Position numbers and translations under genes: made by a program
Shown: positions 9,153-18,292 of the stretch, piece after piece
Layout: each line of letters begins with the position of its first letter
Position numbering within the stretch: the first letter of the stretch is position 1
IMG/VR virus record: IMGVR_UViG_3300008110_000193
Coordinates: 1-34,707 of that record
Origin: a virus
Direction: 5' to 3' (one strand)
DNA length: 34,707 nt
The notes under the pieces: generated by a model
Seen by the model: only the letters and a program-made list of their open reading frames with translations
Told to the model about the DNA's origin: nothing
Database searches by the model: none

Positions 9153-10361
9153 TTGGTAGCCCAATCAGGATATAAATCGCCACTTCCTAACTATACAGGT
9201 GTGACATCAGTAACAGCACCAACAGGACCAGTAGGCATTTCAGGTTATAGCATTGAAAACATTGTTCAGGTTCCAACTGAAGATGGCATATTTGTTATTA
9301 ACTCTAATGACCCTACTGTTAGTTCTAAAACTTGGTTAGTTCTTCCACAACCTGGTGGTGGAGCAGAAATACAAGATGCTGTTCTATTTGAACGTAACTT
9401 ATATCGTTTATCTGGTGCAGATTATCAAGCATACAAACGTGCTCTTGGTATTGCTGATTCTTCTACAGCACCTAATAAAGATTTTGTTGACAAGGCTTTA
9501 AGAGAAGCAAAGAAACTTTCTTCAGAGAACTATTTTAAATCTTGGAATCAACAACAACCTATATCTTTTCAAGATAGATTATTTAATCCTAACTACAAAA
9601 CTAGTGCTGGTGTTGGTGGAATATCTAAGAGTGTTTCTTTAACAGCACCTGAAGTTGCTCAAGCAGAATATAAAGAACTTGTTAAACAATATTTAGGTGA
9701 CGATGTTTACTCAACTCTTAACCCTAAAATTCTTAATGCAGATGCTAAAGCATATCAAAAGCAAAAGAATAAATTAGAACGTAGTCGTCCAACAACTACT
9801 AGAAGTGGTGAAGGTTATACCGAAACTATTGCTGGTGGTTTAAATGAAGACGAAGCAGAACAAATAGCATTAGACCTTATTGGTAAATATATTACTGTTG
9901 AAGGTTTAAAGAATGCTAGTGGTGTTATTGGTTCTAATCTTAGACAAATTAAAGCATCTGCTTCAGACTATGGTATCTCTTTATCTCCAACTGATTTACG
10001 TCAATATGCACTAAATAGCGTTGGTCAAAAAGATGGTTTACAAAACATATTAACTAAGTTTAATAATCTTGCTAGAGTTAAATATGCTGCATTAACACCA
10101 TACTTGGACCAAGGTTTAAGTGTTCGTGATATTGCTAATGAATACATTCAAAAGAAAGCAAACATTTTAGAAATGAATCCTGCTGGTATTACTCTTGACG
10201 ATTCTGATATTCAATCTGCTTTAACTGGTAACAATCTTGTTCCTTTATATCAGTTTGAAACACAGTTACGTAAGAACCCTAAATGGCAATACACAAACAA
10301 TGCACGTGAATTAGCATCTAGTTATGCTACTACTGTGCTTCAAGATTTCGGATTAATCTAA
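9153..10361 (+). CDS. Putative internal virion protein, 402 aa
   Basis: This 402-aa protein directly follows the 1601-aa protein. It has a Pro/Gly-rich N-terminal ~60 residues, then is largely helical. Its end (PLYQFETQLRKNPKWQYTNN, ~363-382) resembles a conserved C-terminal pattern I remember from actinophage structural proteins; I know no function for it. It starts at TTG 9153 behind AGGAG at 9143-9147. Its stop TAA shares a base with the next ATG, so it is translationally linked to the 416-aa gene. A virion-internal role shared with its neighbours is inferred from gene order. Confidence 0.7.
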   Translation: MVAQSGYKSPLPNYTGVTSVTAPTGPVGISGYSIENIVQVPTEDGIFVINSNDPTVSSKTWLVLPQPGGGAEIQDAVLFERNLYRLSGADYQAYKRALGIADSSTAPNKDFVDKALREAKKLSSENYFKSWNQQQPISFQDRLFNPNYKTSAGVGGISKSVSLTAPEVAQAEYKELVKQYLGDDVYSTLNPKILNADAKAYQKQKNKLERSRPTTTRSGEGYTETIAGGLNEDEAEQIALDLIGKYITVEGLKNASGVIGSNLRQIKASASDYGISLSPTDLRQYALNSVGQKDGLQNILTKFNNLARVKYAALTPYLDQGLSVRDIANEYIQKKANILEMNPAGITLDDSDIQSALTGNNLVPLYQFETQLRKNPKWQYTNNARELASSYATTVLQDFGLI

Positions 10362-11611
10362 TGGCTGAGAATAAACCTAAACTTCCTACACCTACAAATA
10401 ATAAACCAAAGTTACCTAAGCCTACAAATAATATGCCGAAGTTACCTACACCTACAACTTCTGGTATTAGTATTAATAGAGCAGTTACACAATACACTTC
10501 TCCTATAGGACCTAGAGCAACAAGTTCTGGTCAAGGTGTTATGGGTTCTTCTTATGTTCCTGGTAGAACTTCAACAACTTCATATGGTCCACGTGTTGCT
10601 ATACAAACTGGTCCTGCTGGTCCAACAATTAGACGTGGTAGGGAAACTGGTCCTACTGCTGGTGCAAGCGTTACAGGTAGTACAGGCGAAACTGGTAATA
10701 CTGGTAGTGCTGGTAATGCTATTGACCCAGGTTTACAGTATCAAATGGATAGAGATGAAGCAGCACGTAAGTCTGCTTTTGCAATACTACAAGATAGTTT
10801 TAAACAATTTGGTTTAGATGAACTTGCTTCAGAAATACAAAACTATATGCTTGAAGGTATTTCTTCTGAAGAAGCAACACTTCGTTTACGTCAAAGCCAA
10901 CCATACAAATTAAGATTTAAAGGTAATGAAGGACGTATTGCTAAAGGTCTTGCAGCCTATTCACCTGCTGAATATTTACAAGCAGAAGAAACATATCGTA
11001 ATCTTTTAGCATCAAGTGGTTTACAAGACTTAGGTGTTAAAGAAAATTTTGCTACTCTTATTGGTGGTGCTGTTTCTGCACTTGAAGTACAAGACCGTAT
11101 CCAAAATGTTTTCAATAAGATTGATAATGCAGACCCTGCATTGAAACAACAACTTAATCAATACTTCCGTGCATATGGTGTTGGTGATGCTAATACTCAA
11201 CGTGCACAGGTTGCTAAAGCAATTCTTACTGGTGACACTAGTGCTCAATCACTTGAACGTAGTTTAAAGAAAGCACAACTTCGTACTGGTGCAGCACAAT
11301 ATGCTGTTAATATTGCTGAAGCAAATATTGAATCTTTACAACAACAACTTGAAGCACAAGGTGTTGCTGATGTTTATGCTGCTGGTCAAAAAGGTTTTGA
11401 AACTCTTTCACAAACCCAGGCTGAAGCAGAGAAACTTGCAAGTATTTACAAAGAACCTGCACCATTAAATCAAGAACTTCAACAAGAAGCATTCTTTGGT
11501 TTGCAGTCACAAAGACGTAAAAAACTACAAGAACAAGAGAGAGCCGCTTTTGGTGGTCAAGCAGGTACTACAACTGCTTCACTATCTAAAGGTGTTGCTG
11601 GCTCAATTTAG
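10361..11611 (+). CDS. Putative internal virion protein with N-terminal repeats, 416 aa
   Basis: This 416-aa protein begins with three tandem 10-residue repeats of the form N-x-PKLPxPTN (bases 10370-10459). A low-complexity Gly/Thr region with short G-x-y triplets follows (~80-120), then a long helical domain. The core pattern QPYKLRFKGNEGRIAKGL with SPAEYLQAEETY resembles a family I remember next to ejection-type proteins in aquatic phages. The C-terminus is rich in Gln, Ala and Glu and probably forms coiled coils. It overlaps the preceding stop by one base (TAATG). It is likely the third member of an internal-protein set with the 1601- and 402-aa products. Confidence 0.7.
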   Translation: MAENKPKLPTPTNNKPKLPKPTNNMPKLPTPTTSGISINRAVTQYTSPIGPRATSSGQGVMGSSYVPGRTSTTSYGPRVAIQTGPAGPTIRRGRETGPTAGASVTGSTGETGNTGSAGNAIDPGLQYQMDRDEAARKSAFAILQDSFKQFGLDELASEIQNYMLEGISSEEATLRLRQSQPYKLRFKGNEGRIAKGLAAYSPAEYLQAEETYRNLLASSGLQDLGVKENFATLIGGAVSALEVQDRIQNVFNKIDNADPALKQQLNQYFRAYGVGDANTQRAQVAKAILTGDTSAQSLERSLKKAQLRTGAAQYAVNIAEANIESLQQQLEAQGVADVYAAGQKGFETLSQTQAEAEKLASIYKEPAPLNQELQQEAFFGLQSQRRKKLQEQERAAFGGQAGTTTASLSKGVAGSI

Positions 11612-11728
11612 ACCCCTCACAGGACCCACCAGCCCCTGTAGGAGTAGAAGACTGGTAGTAAGAGCCATTTAAATCCCCCCAGATTTAAGTGAGGCTTACG
11701 ATAACAACAAATGATGGGAGCGTTGCAA
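11612..11728 (+). promoter_or_regulatory. Intergenic leader upstream of scaffold/capsid genes
   Basis: This is one of the longest gaps inside the late module (117 bp). It holds a short ACAGG...CCTGT stem near 11620-11640 and a clearer hairpin, TTAAATC (11669-11675) with GATTTAA (11682-11688), around a C-rich loop. No convincing -10/-35 pair is visible. Its place before the highly expressed scaffold and capsid genes makes an RNA-processing or expression-tuning role plausible, but unproven. Confidence 0.35.
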
Positions 11729-12217
11729 ATGAGCAACAATTATCAAGACTGGGATGATGACGAAGACTTCGAAATGGAGGATTCTCGTCAAAGACAAAAC
11801 TCTGATAGTGACTTATTAAAACAGTTACGTAAAGAGTTAAAGACTAAAACTAAATTGTTATCCGAAATGGAATCACAACTTGGTGTTATTAAGTCTGAAC
11901 AACGTCAAAACACAATCAAATCAGTTTTGGAAAATAAAGGCGTTAGTCCAAAGATAGCCAAATTTATTCCTCAAGATATTGATGCATCACCTGATGCTAT
12001 TGATAATTGGATTAGGGATAATGCTGATGTTTTTGGTTTAACAGTACAAACGCCTTCTGAGCAAGTACCAGATTTGGCTACTCTCAGACAGATAGATGCT
12101 GTTACATCTAATGCCCAATCTCCTGCTGGATTGGACGATATAATGTTGAGACTTCAATCTGCAGAATCTGCAGAAGAAATCAAATCATTAATCTTCCAAC
12201 AAGGTGGAGAGATTTAG
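11729..12217 (+). CDS. Capsid scaffolding protein
   Basis: This 162-aa acidic, coiled-coil protein lies immediately upstream of the major capsid gene, the classic position of a scaffold that directs prohead assembly and then leaves. It has a very acidic start (DWDDDEDFEMED), a charged helical coiled coil (~25-65), and then a pattern common in actinophage scaffolds (NKGVSPKIAKFIPQDI followed by an acidic W-containing helix). I prefer ATG 11729 to the upstream ATGs at 11711 and 11714, because GGGAG at 11716-11720 sits at good spacing from it and nothing serves the earlier ones. A capsid-assembly chaperone is the only serious alternative. Confidence 0.8.
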   Translation: MSNNYQDWDDDEDFEMEDSRQRQNSDSDLLKQLRKELKTKTKLLSEMESQLGVIKSEQRQNTIKSVLENKGVSPKIAKFIPQDIDASPDAIDNWIRDNADVFGLTVQTPSEQVPDLATLRQIDAVTSNAQSPAGLDDIMLRLQSAESAEEIKSLIFQQGGEI

Positions 12218-12248
12218 GCTCTAACTACAACCAAAGGAAATAACCGAA

Positions 12249-13274
12249 ATGGCTAATGCATATACCGCATTATCTGGTGGTGCCACAGGCACAAACGGTG
12301 GTCTTGGTGGCGGTCAATACTCTGCTGGAGATAACACAGGTACCTTCACACCTTCAAACGGTGCAGGTCTTGTTCAAAAAGCATATGACCGTTTAGTTGA
12401 GTTTGCTCTTCGCTCTCAACCACTACTCCGTTCAGTCGCTGACAAGCGTCCTGCCAGACAATCAATGCCAGGTTCATCTGTAGTATTCCAAATCTACAGC
12501 GACCTAAGCAAAGCAACAACTGCTCTATCCGAACAAGTTGACCCAGATTCAGTAGCAATTGGAACTCCAACTGCAGTTACTGTAACTCTCAACGAATACG
12601 GAAACGCAGTGTTAACAACTCGCAAGTTACAATTAATGTCACTTGCAGAAGTTGACCCAGCAATTGCAAACATTGTTGCATTCAACATGGCAGATTCCAT
12701 TGATGAAATTGTTCAAACAGAACTACGTGCTGGAAGCAACGTAATCTACGGAACAAATGCATCAGGAACAACTGCAACTGGAACAGCATACATCACTGCA
12801 GCACAAACAATTCGTGCAGCAGATATCCGTAAGGCTGTTGCTAAATTACGTGCAGGTAAAGCAGTTCCACGTAAGGGTTCATTGTACTGGTGTGCAATTC
12901 ACCCTGAAGTTTCACACGACCTTCGTGCAGAAACTGGCTCTGCTTCATGGAGATTGCCACACGAATACCAATCAAACGATGCCATCTGGGCAGGCGAAAT
13001 TGGAACATTCGAAGGTGCATACTTCATTGAATCACCACGCATGTACAACGCAACTGATGGTGCATCAAGTGCACGTGTCTTCCGTACATTGTTAGCAGGT
13101 CAACAAGCACTTGCTGAAGCAGTGGCTGAAGAACCACACGTAGTAATCGGAAACGTAACCGACAAATTAATGCGTTTACGTCCAATCGGTTGGTACGGTG
13201 TACTAGGCTTCAAACGTTATCGTGAAGAAGCATTGTACAGAATTGAAACTTCATCCAGCATTAACGCTGCATAG
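12249..13274 (+). CDS. Major capsid protein, N4-gp56 family
   Basis: This 341-aa HK97-fold capsid subunit forms the icosahedral shell. I recognise the N4-gp56 type from the N-terminal AYDRLVEFALRSQPLLRSVA helix, the strand VTVTLNEYGNAVLTTRKL (~107-124), the helix after LMSLAEVDPAIA, the W-rich loop near SLYWCAIHPEV, and the C-terminal RPIGWYGVLGFKRYREEALY. It starts at ATG 12249 behind AAAGGAA. Codon use stands out: phenylalanine is TTC in 7 of 8 cases and asparagine is nearly always AAC, while neighbouring genes favour TTT and AAT. That pattern suits very high expression. A strong hairpin follows the gene. Confidence 0.92.
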   Translation: MANAYTALSGGATGTNGGLGGGQYSAGDNTGTFTPSNGAGLVQKAYDRLVEFALRSQPLLRSVADKRPARQSMPGSSVVFQIYSDLSKATTALSEQVDPDSVAIGTPTAVTVTLNEYGNAVLTTRKLQLMSLAEVDPAIANIVAFNMADSIDEIVQTELRAGSNVIYGTNASGTTATGTAYITAAQTIRAADIRKAVAKLRAGKAVPRKGSLYWCAIHPEVSHDLRAETGSASWRLPHEYQSNDAIWAGEIGTFEGAYFIESPRMYNATDGASSARVFRTLLAGQQALAEAVAEEPHVVIGNVTDKLMRLRPIGWYGVLGFKRYREEALYRIETSSSINAA

Positions 13275-13289
13275 TTTCAAAACTAATTT

Positions 13290-13319
13290 AAAGCCCCTGG
13301 ACGGAAACCCAGGGGCTTT
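13290..13319 (+). terminator. Hairpin after the capsid gene
   Basis: A perfect 11-bp stem (13290-13300 with 13309-13319, core AAGCCCCTGG) closes an 8-nt loop 16 bases after the capsid stop. It ends in only a short T run, and the next ribosome-binding site follows directly. It may be a partial terminator lowering downstream expression, or a structure protecting the capsid mRNA 3' end. Confidence 0.65.
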
Positions 13320-13337
13320 ACCTATAAGGAGTTTAAA

Positions 13338-13592
13338 TTGCCATTGTTTTTCCCACCTACTGTTGATGAAGGACCAGCAGGGTTTGGTCTATTTTATAGA
13401 TATAAACTTTCACGTGGCATTAGTGTATTAAAAATCGGTGGAAAGTATTACAAAATTAGAGTTCCTTCTACAGACCAAATAGATTCTGCTACAGAATACT
13501 ACGCTGGAGGTCATGAATATGAAGTTAGTGAAACAATTAAAACCGCACTTCTTAATGCTGGTATCGGTATTACGGAAGGTAACTTCGGATGA
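13338..13592 (+). CDS. Small conserved-type protein after capsid, 84 aa
   Basis: This 84-aa protein looks mainly beta-stranded (VLKIGGKYYKIRVPSTDQ) with a C-terminal helix. It starts at TTG 13338 behind AAGGAG at 13326-13331, just after the capsid hairpin. Its stop overlaps the next ATG (ATGA). I do not recognise a function; small proteins here in phage genomes are often head-completion or head-decoration factors, which is only a positional guess. Confidence 0.7.
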   Translation: MPLFFPPTVDEGPAGFGLFYRYKLSRGISVLKIGGKYYKIRVPSTDQIDSATEYYAGGHEYEVSETIKTALLNAGIGITEGNFG

Positions 13593-13873
13593 CCAACACA
13601 ATTATTACTATAGGTGCAGTTGCAGGTGCAATCGCTGCGGTGGTTGCAGTAGTTGCTGTTCCGATTAAAAAACTTAGAATCTTTTTTACTTGGCTTGATA
13701 AGTTTCGTAGGGACTGGGAAGGCGAAGAAGCCGAACCAGGTAGGGACAGAGTTCCAGGTGTTATGGAACGATTAAACAGACTTGATGGTGAACTATCTAA
13801 TAATGGTGGTTCATCTTTGAAAGATGCAGTACAACGTATTGAATATAAACTAGATAAACTACAAAGGGACTAA
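13589..13873 (+). CDS. Small membrane-anchored protein, DUF2746-like
   Basis: This 94-aa protein has one N-terminal membrane segment (IGAVAGAIAAVVAVVAVPI, ~7-25). A basic/aromatic helix follows, then PGVMERLNRLDGEL and SSLKDAVQRIEYKLDKL, which look like a coiled coil. The RPGVMERL...GGSSLKDAVxRI order matches a group I remember as DUF2746, known mostly from actinobacteriophages, and is one reason for proposing an actinobacterial host. Its function is unknown; roles in lysis or membrane anchoring have been guessed. It starts at ATG 13589, overlapping the previous stop. Confidence 0.75.
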   Translation: MTNTIITIGAVAGAIAAVVAVVAVPIKKLRIFFTWLDKFRRDWEGEEAEPGRDRVPGVMERLNRLDGELSNNGGSSLKDAVQRIEYKLDKLQRD

Positions 13874-14125
13874 ATGAGTTTACATAGGTTAAGAACACAT
13901 CCAGAATTTGTTGAAGGATGTTTTGGATGTAAGGCTTCTACCATTGACCTTAATCCAGGTGAAGCAAACTCAAGATTAACTATGAGTGCAAAGAAATGGG
14001 ATAATGAACTTGCGTTATATCGTCAGGCTAGAGCACAAGGCATACAGCCTTCCTCTACTAAAACTAAAGATATACGTAAGGCAATAGATATTTCTAACAA
14101 AACTGGAAGGGCGTTTGGTAATTAA
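13874..14125 (+). CDS. Small protein with GCFGCK cysteine pair, 83 aa
   Basis: This 83-aa protein has HPEFVEGCFGCK near the N-terminus (C16, C19), then a helical part KKWDNELALYRQARAQGIQP. It ends with TKTKDIRKAIDISNKTG. I remember this combination from actinophage genomes, usually as an uncharacterised protein in the structural region; the cysteine pair could bind zinc with the nearby histidines. The AAAGGGAC ribosome-binding site sits inside the end of the previous gene, and the stop shares a base with the next ATG. Confidence 0.75.
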   Translation: MSLHRLRTHPEFVEGCFGCKASTIDLNPGEANSRLTMSAKKWDNELALYRQARAQGIQPSSTKTKDIRKAIDISNKTGRAFGN

Positions 14126-14250
14126 TGTCAAACTATAAAAACAAAAAAGCCAAGATGAAACACGAAAAATCAGAAGGCAAAAAAGAACGCATGATGGAAT
14201 ACGGTAAAAAAGGTATGAAGTCTATGAAAAAAATGGGTAAAAAGAAATAG
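14125..14250 (+). CDS. Lysine-rich micro-protein, 41 aa
   Basis: This 41-aa ORF has about 17 lysines and six methionines (ends MKSMKKMGKKK) and no hydrophobic segment. It starts at ATG 14125 within the preceding stop (TAATG), and its TAG shares a base with the next GTG. Such compact coupling at both ends supports a real gene. A nucleic-acid-binding or DNA-condensing role is plausible from charge alone. I do not recognise a family. Confidence 0.6.
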   Translation: MSNYKNKKAKMKHEKSEGKKERMMEYGKKGMKSMKKMGKKK

Positions 14251-14405
14251 TGAAAAAGACTAAAGCCCAAAAGAAAATCTCTAAAGTAATGAGAGAATAC
14301 AAAAAGGGTGAACTTAATATCGGTAAATCACCTAAGAAAGTCAAATCAAAAAAACAAGCAATAGCAATCGCTTTATCTCAAGCAGATAAAGCAAGAAAGA
14401 AGTAA
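14250..14405 (+). CDS. Basic micro-protein, DUF6496-like, 51 aa
   Basis: This 51-aa, very basic protein starts at GTG 14250 overlapping the upstream stop (TAGTG). The order KVMREYKKGELNIGKS, then VKSKKQAIAIALSQADKA, matches a small bacterial and phage family I remember as DUF6496, of unknown function. The SKKQAIAIALS helix is the most characteristic part. Recognition is from memory and should be confirmed by profile search. Confidence 0.7.
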   Translation: MKKTKAQKKISKVMREYKKGELNIGKSPKKVKSKKQAIAIALSQADKARKK

Positions 14406-14407
14406 CA

Positions 14408-14566
14408 ATGTGTGCAACATGTGGATGTAACTATCCTTCATACAATCATGGCAACCAAGGAATGAAAGTTCCTATGATGCCTAATGGAATTAACCCAATG
14501 CCTTTGGCTAATGGTATTCCACAATCAAAGAAAGAAACTGCTACTCCTAGAAAGCCTAAGAAATAA
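14408..14566 (+). CDS. Small Cys-cluster protein, 52 aa
   Basis: This 52-aa protein begins MCATCGCNYPS, giving three cysteines as CxxCxC. A Met/Pro/Asn-rich middle and a basic tail (TPRKPKK) follow. The cysteines could bind a metal. It lies two bases after the previous stop, and its TAA shares a base with the next ATG. I do not recognise a function; it is part of the small-basic-protein run. Confidence 0.6.
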   Translation: MCATCGCNYPSYNHGNQGMKVPMMPNGINPMPLANGIPQSKKETATPRKPKK

Positions 14567-14955
14567 TGAAAGAAAAAGGAATGGGTGGTTCTAAGCCAAA
14601 GAAGAAAGTAAGTTCTTTAGGTGTTGCTAAAGTTTCTCCTACTGTTATTAAACAAATTAAAACATTAGGTATGACTAAGGCTCTTGCTTCTGCTAAATCT
14701 AAAAGAAGCGATGCAGCATACATCACTGGTTTAAAACGTATGTATGGTGCCAAACGTGTTAACGATGCTCTTGGCTATAAAGCAAGTGCAGGTTCTTCAC
14801 GTCCTGTAGGTGGAGTTATGGGTTCATCCAAATACAAAAATGTTATGGGTGGTTCTTCTGCTGCTAAATCAAATGTTGTAATGATTGATGGTAGAAAATA
14901 TACTCCTGCTGCTGCAGCAAAATTACGTAGAGAAAGATTAAAGAAAAAAAAGTAG
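14566..14955 (+). CDS. Basic protein, 129 aa
   Basis: This 129-aa lysine- and serine-rich protein has basic ends (GGSKPKKKVSS and KLRRERLKKKK) and a central helical part (ALASAKSKRSDAAYITGLKR). A second segment (VVMIDGRKYTPAAAAKLR) may pair as a small DNA-binding fold. It starts at ATG 14566 overlapping the previous stop. No catalytic motif is visible. It is probably a virion or DNA-associated protein, judged by charge and location only. Confidence 0.65.
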   Translation: MKEKGMGGSKPKKKVSSLGVAKVSPTVIKQIKTLGMTKALASAKSKRSDAAYITGLKRMYGAKRVNDALGYKASAGSSRPVGGVMGSSKYKNVMGGSSAAKSNVVMIDGRKYTPAAAAKLRRERLKKKK

Positions 14956-14986
14956 TAAGTTAAACTCTTAGATTGATTGGATAACA

Positions 14987-15355
14987 ATGGCTCAAAACAG
15001 ACCAGGACCTGGTAGTGGTGCTTCAGGTTTAGGTGGTACATATAAGTATTTCACTAAACCTGCTAAATCTTCTACTCCAAAAAAGTCTAAGAGTTTCACT
15101 CCTCCTCTAGATAAAATGCCAATTAAAAAGCATGAATATCGTAGAGTTAAATTAGTTAACGCTAAAGATAAACAATCAACTTTAAGACAACAATTAGATG
15201 CTGCAAACAAAAGAGTTAGGGAAGCAAAAAAGACAGGGAACTCTTTAGAACTTTCTAAGGCAGTGTATCAAGCAAGACTTCTTAGAAGTAAATGGAAGTC
15301 AGTAAGTAAAGAAGTTAAACGTATTCCGAAAAGAAAGTACTCATGGGAAAAGTAG
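14987..15355 (+). CDS. Basic coiled-coil protein, 122 aa
   Basis: This 122-aa protein has a Gly/Ser-rich N-terminus (RPGPGSGASGLGGTYKY), a basic middle, and a long charged helix (~55-110, STLRQQLDAANKRVREAKK) typical of a coiled coil. The C-terminus is again basic (KRIPKRKYSW). Its 3' end overlaps the next gene by 13 bases. The ribosome-binding site is weak. No known domain is seen. Confidence 0.65.
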   Translation: MAQNRPGPGSGASGLGGTYKYFTKPAKSSTPKKSKSFTPPLDKMPIKKHEYRRVKLVNAKDKQSTLRQQLDAANKRVREAKKTGNSLELSKAVYQARLLRSKWKSVSKEVKRIPKRKYSWEK

Positions 15356-15606
15356 ATTCTAGATTAAAACGTGCAGGTGTTTCTGGTTACAATAAACCAA
15401 AACGTACACCTAGTCATCCAACTAAATCACATGTTGTGGTTGCTAAGGTTGGTTCACAAGTTAAGACTATTCGCTTTGGTCAACAAGGCGTAGTTGGAGA
15501 TAGAAAACCAACTAAACGTCAAGCAAGTTTTAAAGCAAGACATGCAAAGAATATTGCTAAAGGAAAAATGTCTGCAGCATATTGGGCAGACAAGGTTAAA
15601 TGGTGA
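15343..15606 (+). CDS. Small basic conserved-type protein, 87 aa
   Basis: This 87-aa basic protein contains SGYNKPKRTPSHPTKSHVVV, then KTIRFGQQGVVGD, and ends SFKARHAKNIAKGKMSAAYW. I remember this arrangement from several environmental phage genomes, always without a known function. The central strands plus C-terminal helix suggest a small folded nucleic-acid-binding protein. It starts inside the previous gene, and its stop TGA overlaps the next GTG. Confidence 0.7.
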   Translation: MGKVDSRLKRAGVSGYNKPKRTPSHPTKSHVVVAKVGSQVKTIRFGQQGVVGDRKPTKRQASFKARHAKNIAKGKMSAAYWADKVKW

Positions 15607-15755
15607 AAAAACAATTTTGGGATAAGAAGAACCCTAAGAAAACTTCTAAGAAATTAACACCAGCACAAATCAAACAAGCCAAAGCACGTGCTAAGGCTGC
15701 TGGTCGTAAGTATCCAAATCTTGTAGACAATGCTTTCGTAGCAAGAAAGAAGTAA
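15603..15755 (+). CDS. Basic micro-protein, 50 aa
   Basis: This 50-aa protein starts at GTG 15603, overlapping the previous stop (GTGA). It is lysine-rich with a helix KLTPAQIKQAKARAKAAGRK followed by YPNLVDNAFVARKK. The PNLVDN segment is a pattern I remember in short basic phage proteins of unknown function. It is the last of seven consecutive tiny, mostly basic genes. Confidence 0.6.
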   Translation: MKKQFWDKKNPKKTSKKLTPAQIKQAKARAKAAGRKYPNLVDNAFVARKK

Positions 15756-15757
15756 TA

Positions 15758-16100
15758 ATGGCTGGTAGATATAATATGGTCTGTGACCAAGGTTCTACTT
15801 TCAGTTTAAATTTTACAATTAAAACTGATGGTGTTGCCTGGGATTTAGTTGGCAACTATACAGCCAAAATGCAAGTTCGTTCTTTTCTTAACGCTGATAC
15901 TGTTCTTGTTGAATTAACTACTTCTAATGGAAGAATTACTTTTGGTGCTGGTGGAACTGTTAACTTGTCTTTAACTGCTGCCACAACTACAGACTTAATT
16001 GCTGGTCGTCATACTTATGATTTGGAATTAACACAAACTAGCACAGGTGTTGTGACTAGAGTACTTGAAGGAAAATTTGTTGTCAGAGCAGAGGTGACAC

Positions 16101-16111
<11 letters not shown>
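15758..16111 (+). CDS. Beta-rich virion protein, BppU-like N-terminal type
   Basis: This 117-aa, mostly beta-stranded protein has the pattern [20 protein letters not shown], then a 'Y-A-M-Q-R' strand, [17 protein letters not shown], and a Y-D-L strand. It resembles small phage structural proteins related to the N-terminal domain of baseplate upper proteins. It lies directly upstream of the collagen-like fibre and overlaps it by 11 bases, so it may attach that fibre to the virion. The family likeness is from memory; the role is inferred. Confidence 0.7.
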
Positions 16112-17750
<1,639 letters not shown>

Positions 17751-17767
17751 TAAAGGATTAAAATAAA

Positions 17768-18292
17768 ATGCCATTAAATTTTCCATCAAGTCCAAACGTT
17801 AATGACACATATACATATAATGGTCAAACTTGGAAATGGGATGGTACTGCTTGGAATCTTGTAATCATTACACCTACTGGTCCAGTTGGACCTACAGGTC
17901 CTACAGGACCAACAGGTTCTACAGGACCTACAGGTGGTACAGGTGCAACAGGTACTTATTCAGATTCATTTACTGTTAATGCTCAAACAGGAACAACATA
18001 TACTGTTGTATTAGCAGATGCTTCTAATAAAGTTGTAACAATGGATAACGCTTCAGCAAATACTTTTAGTATTCCAACTAATGCTTCTGTTGCTTTTCCT
18101 ATTGGTTCACAAATAACTGTTGCACAAAAAGGTGCAGGTCAAACAACTATACAAGCAGTTACTTCTGGTACAACAACTATTAACGCTGCATCAGCAACAA
18201 CTACTGCACCTAAACTTAGAACAAGATATTCAGCAGCAACCTGTATGAAAGTTGATACAGATATTTGGTACGTCTTTGGAGATATTGTTTAA
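17768..18292 (+). CDS. Second fibre-type protein with collagen stub
   Basis: This 174-aa protein opens with a short module MPLNFPSSPNVNDTYTYNG plus W-containing strands. This is a pattern I remember at fibre N-termini. A brief collagen-like run follows (~38-62), then the same C-terminal domain as the large fibre (from VNAQTGTTYTVV, through ASVAFPIGS, to KVDTDIWYVFGDIV). It ends overlapping the Gly-rich gene (TAATG). A short alternative or co-assembling appendage subunit is likely. Confidence 0.75.
   Translation: MPLNFPSSPNVNDTYTYNGQTWKWDGTAWNLVIITPTGPVGPTGPTGPTGSTGPTGGTGATGTYSDSFTVNAQTGTTYTVVLADASNKVVTMDNASANTFSIPTNASVAFPIGSQITVAQKGAGQTTIQAVTSGTTTINAASATTTAPKLRTRYSAATCMKVDTDIWYVFGDIV

Noticed and set aside
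10536-10817. Alternative ORF of 93 aa within the 416-aa gene
   Set aside because: Leu/Val-rich shadow frame of a Gly/Thr-rich region, with no start context of its own.
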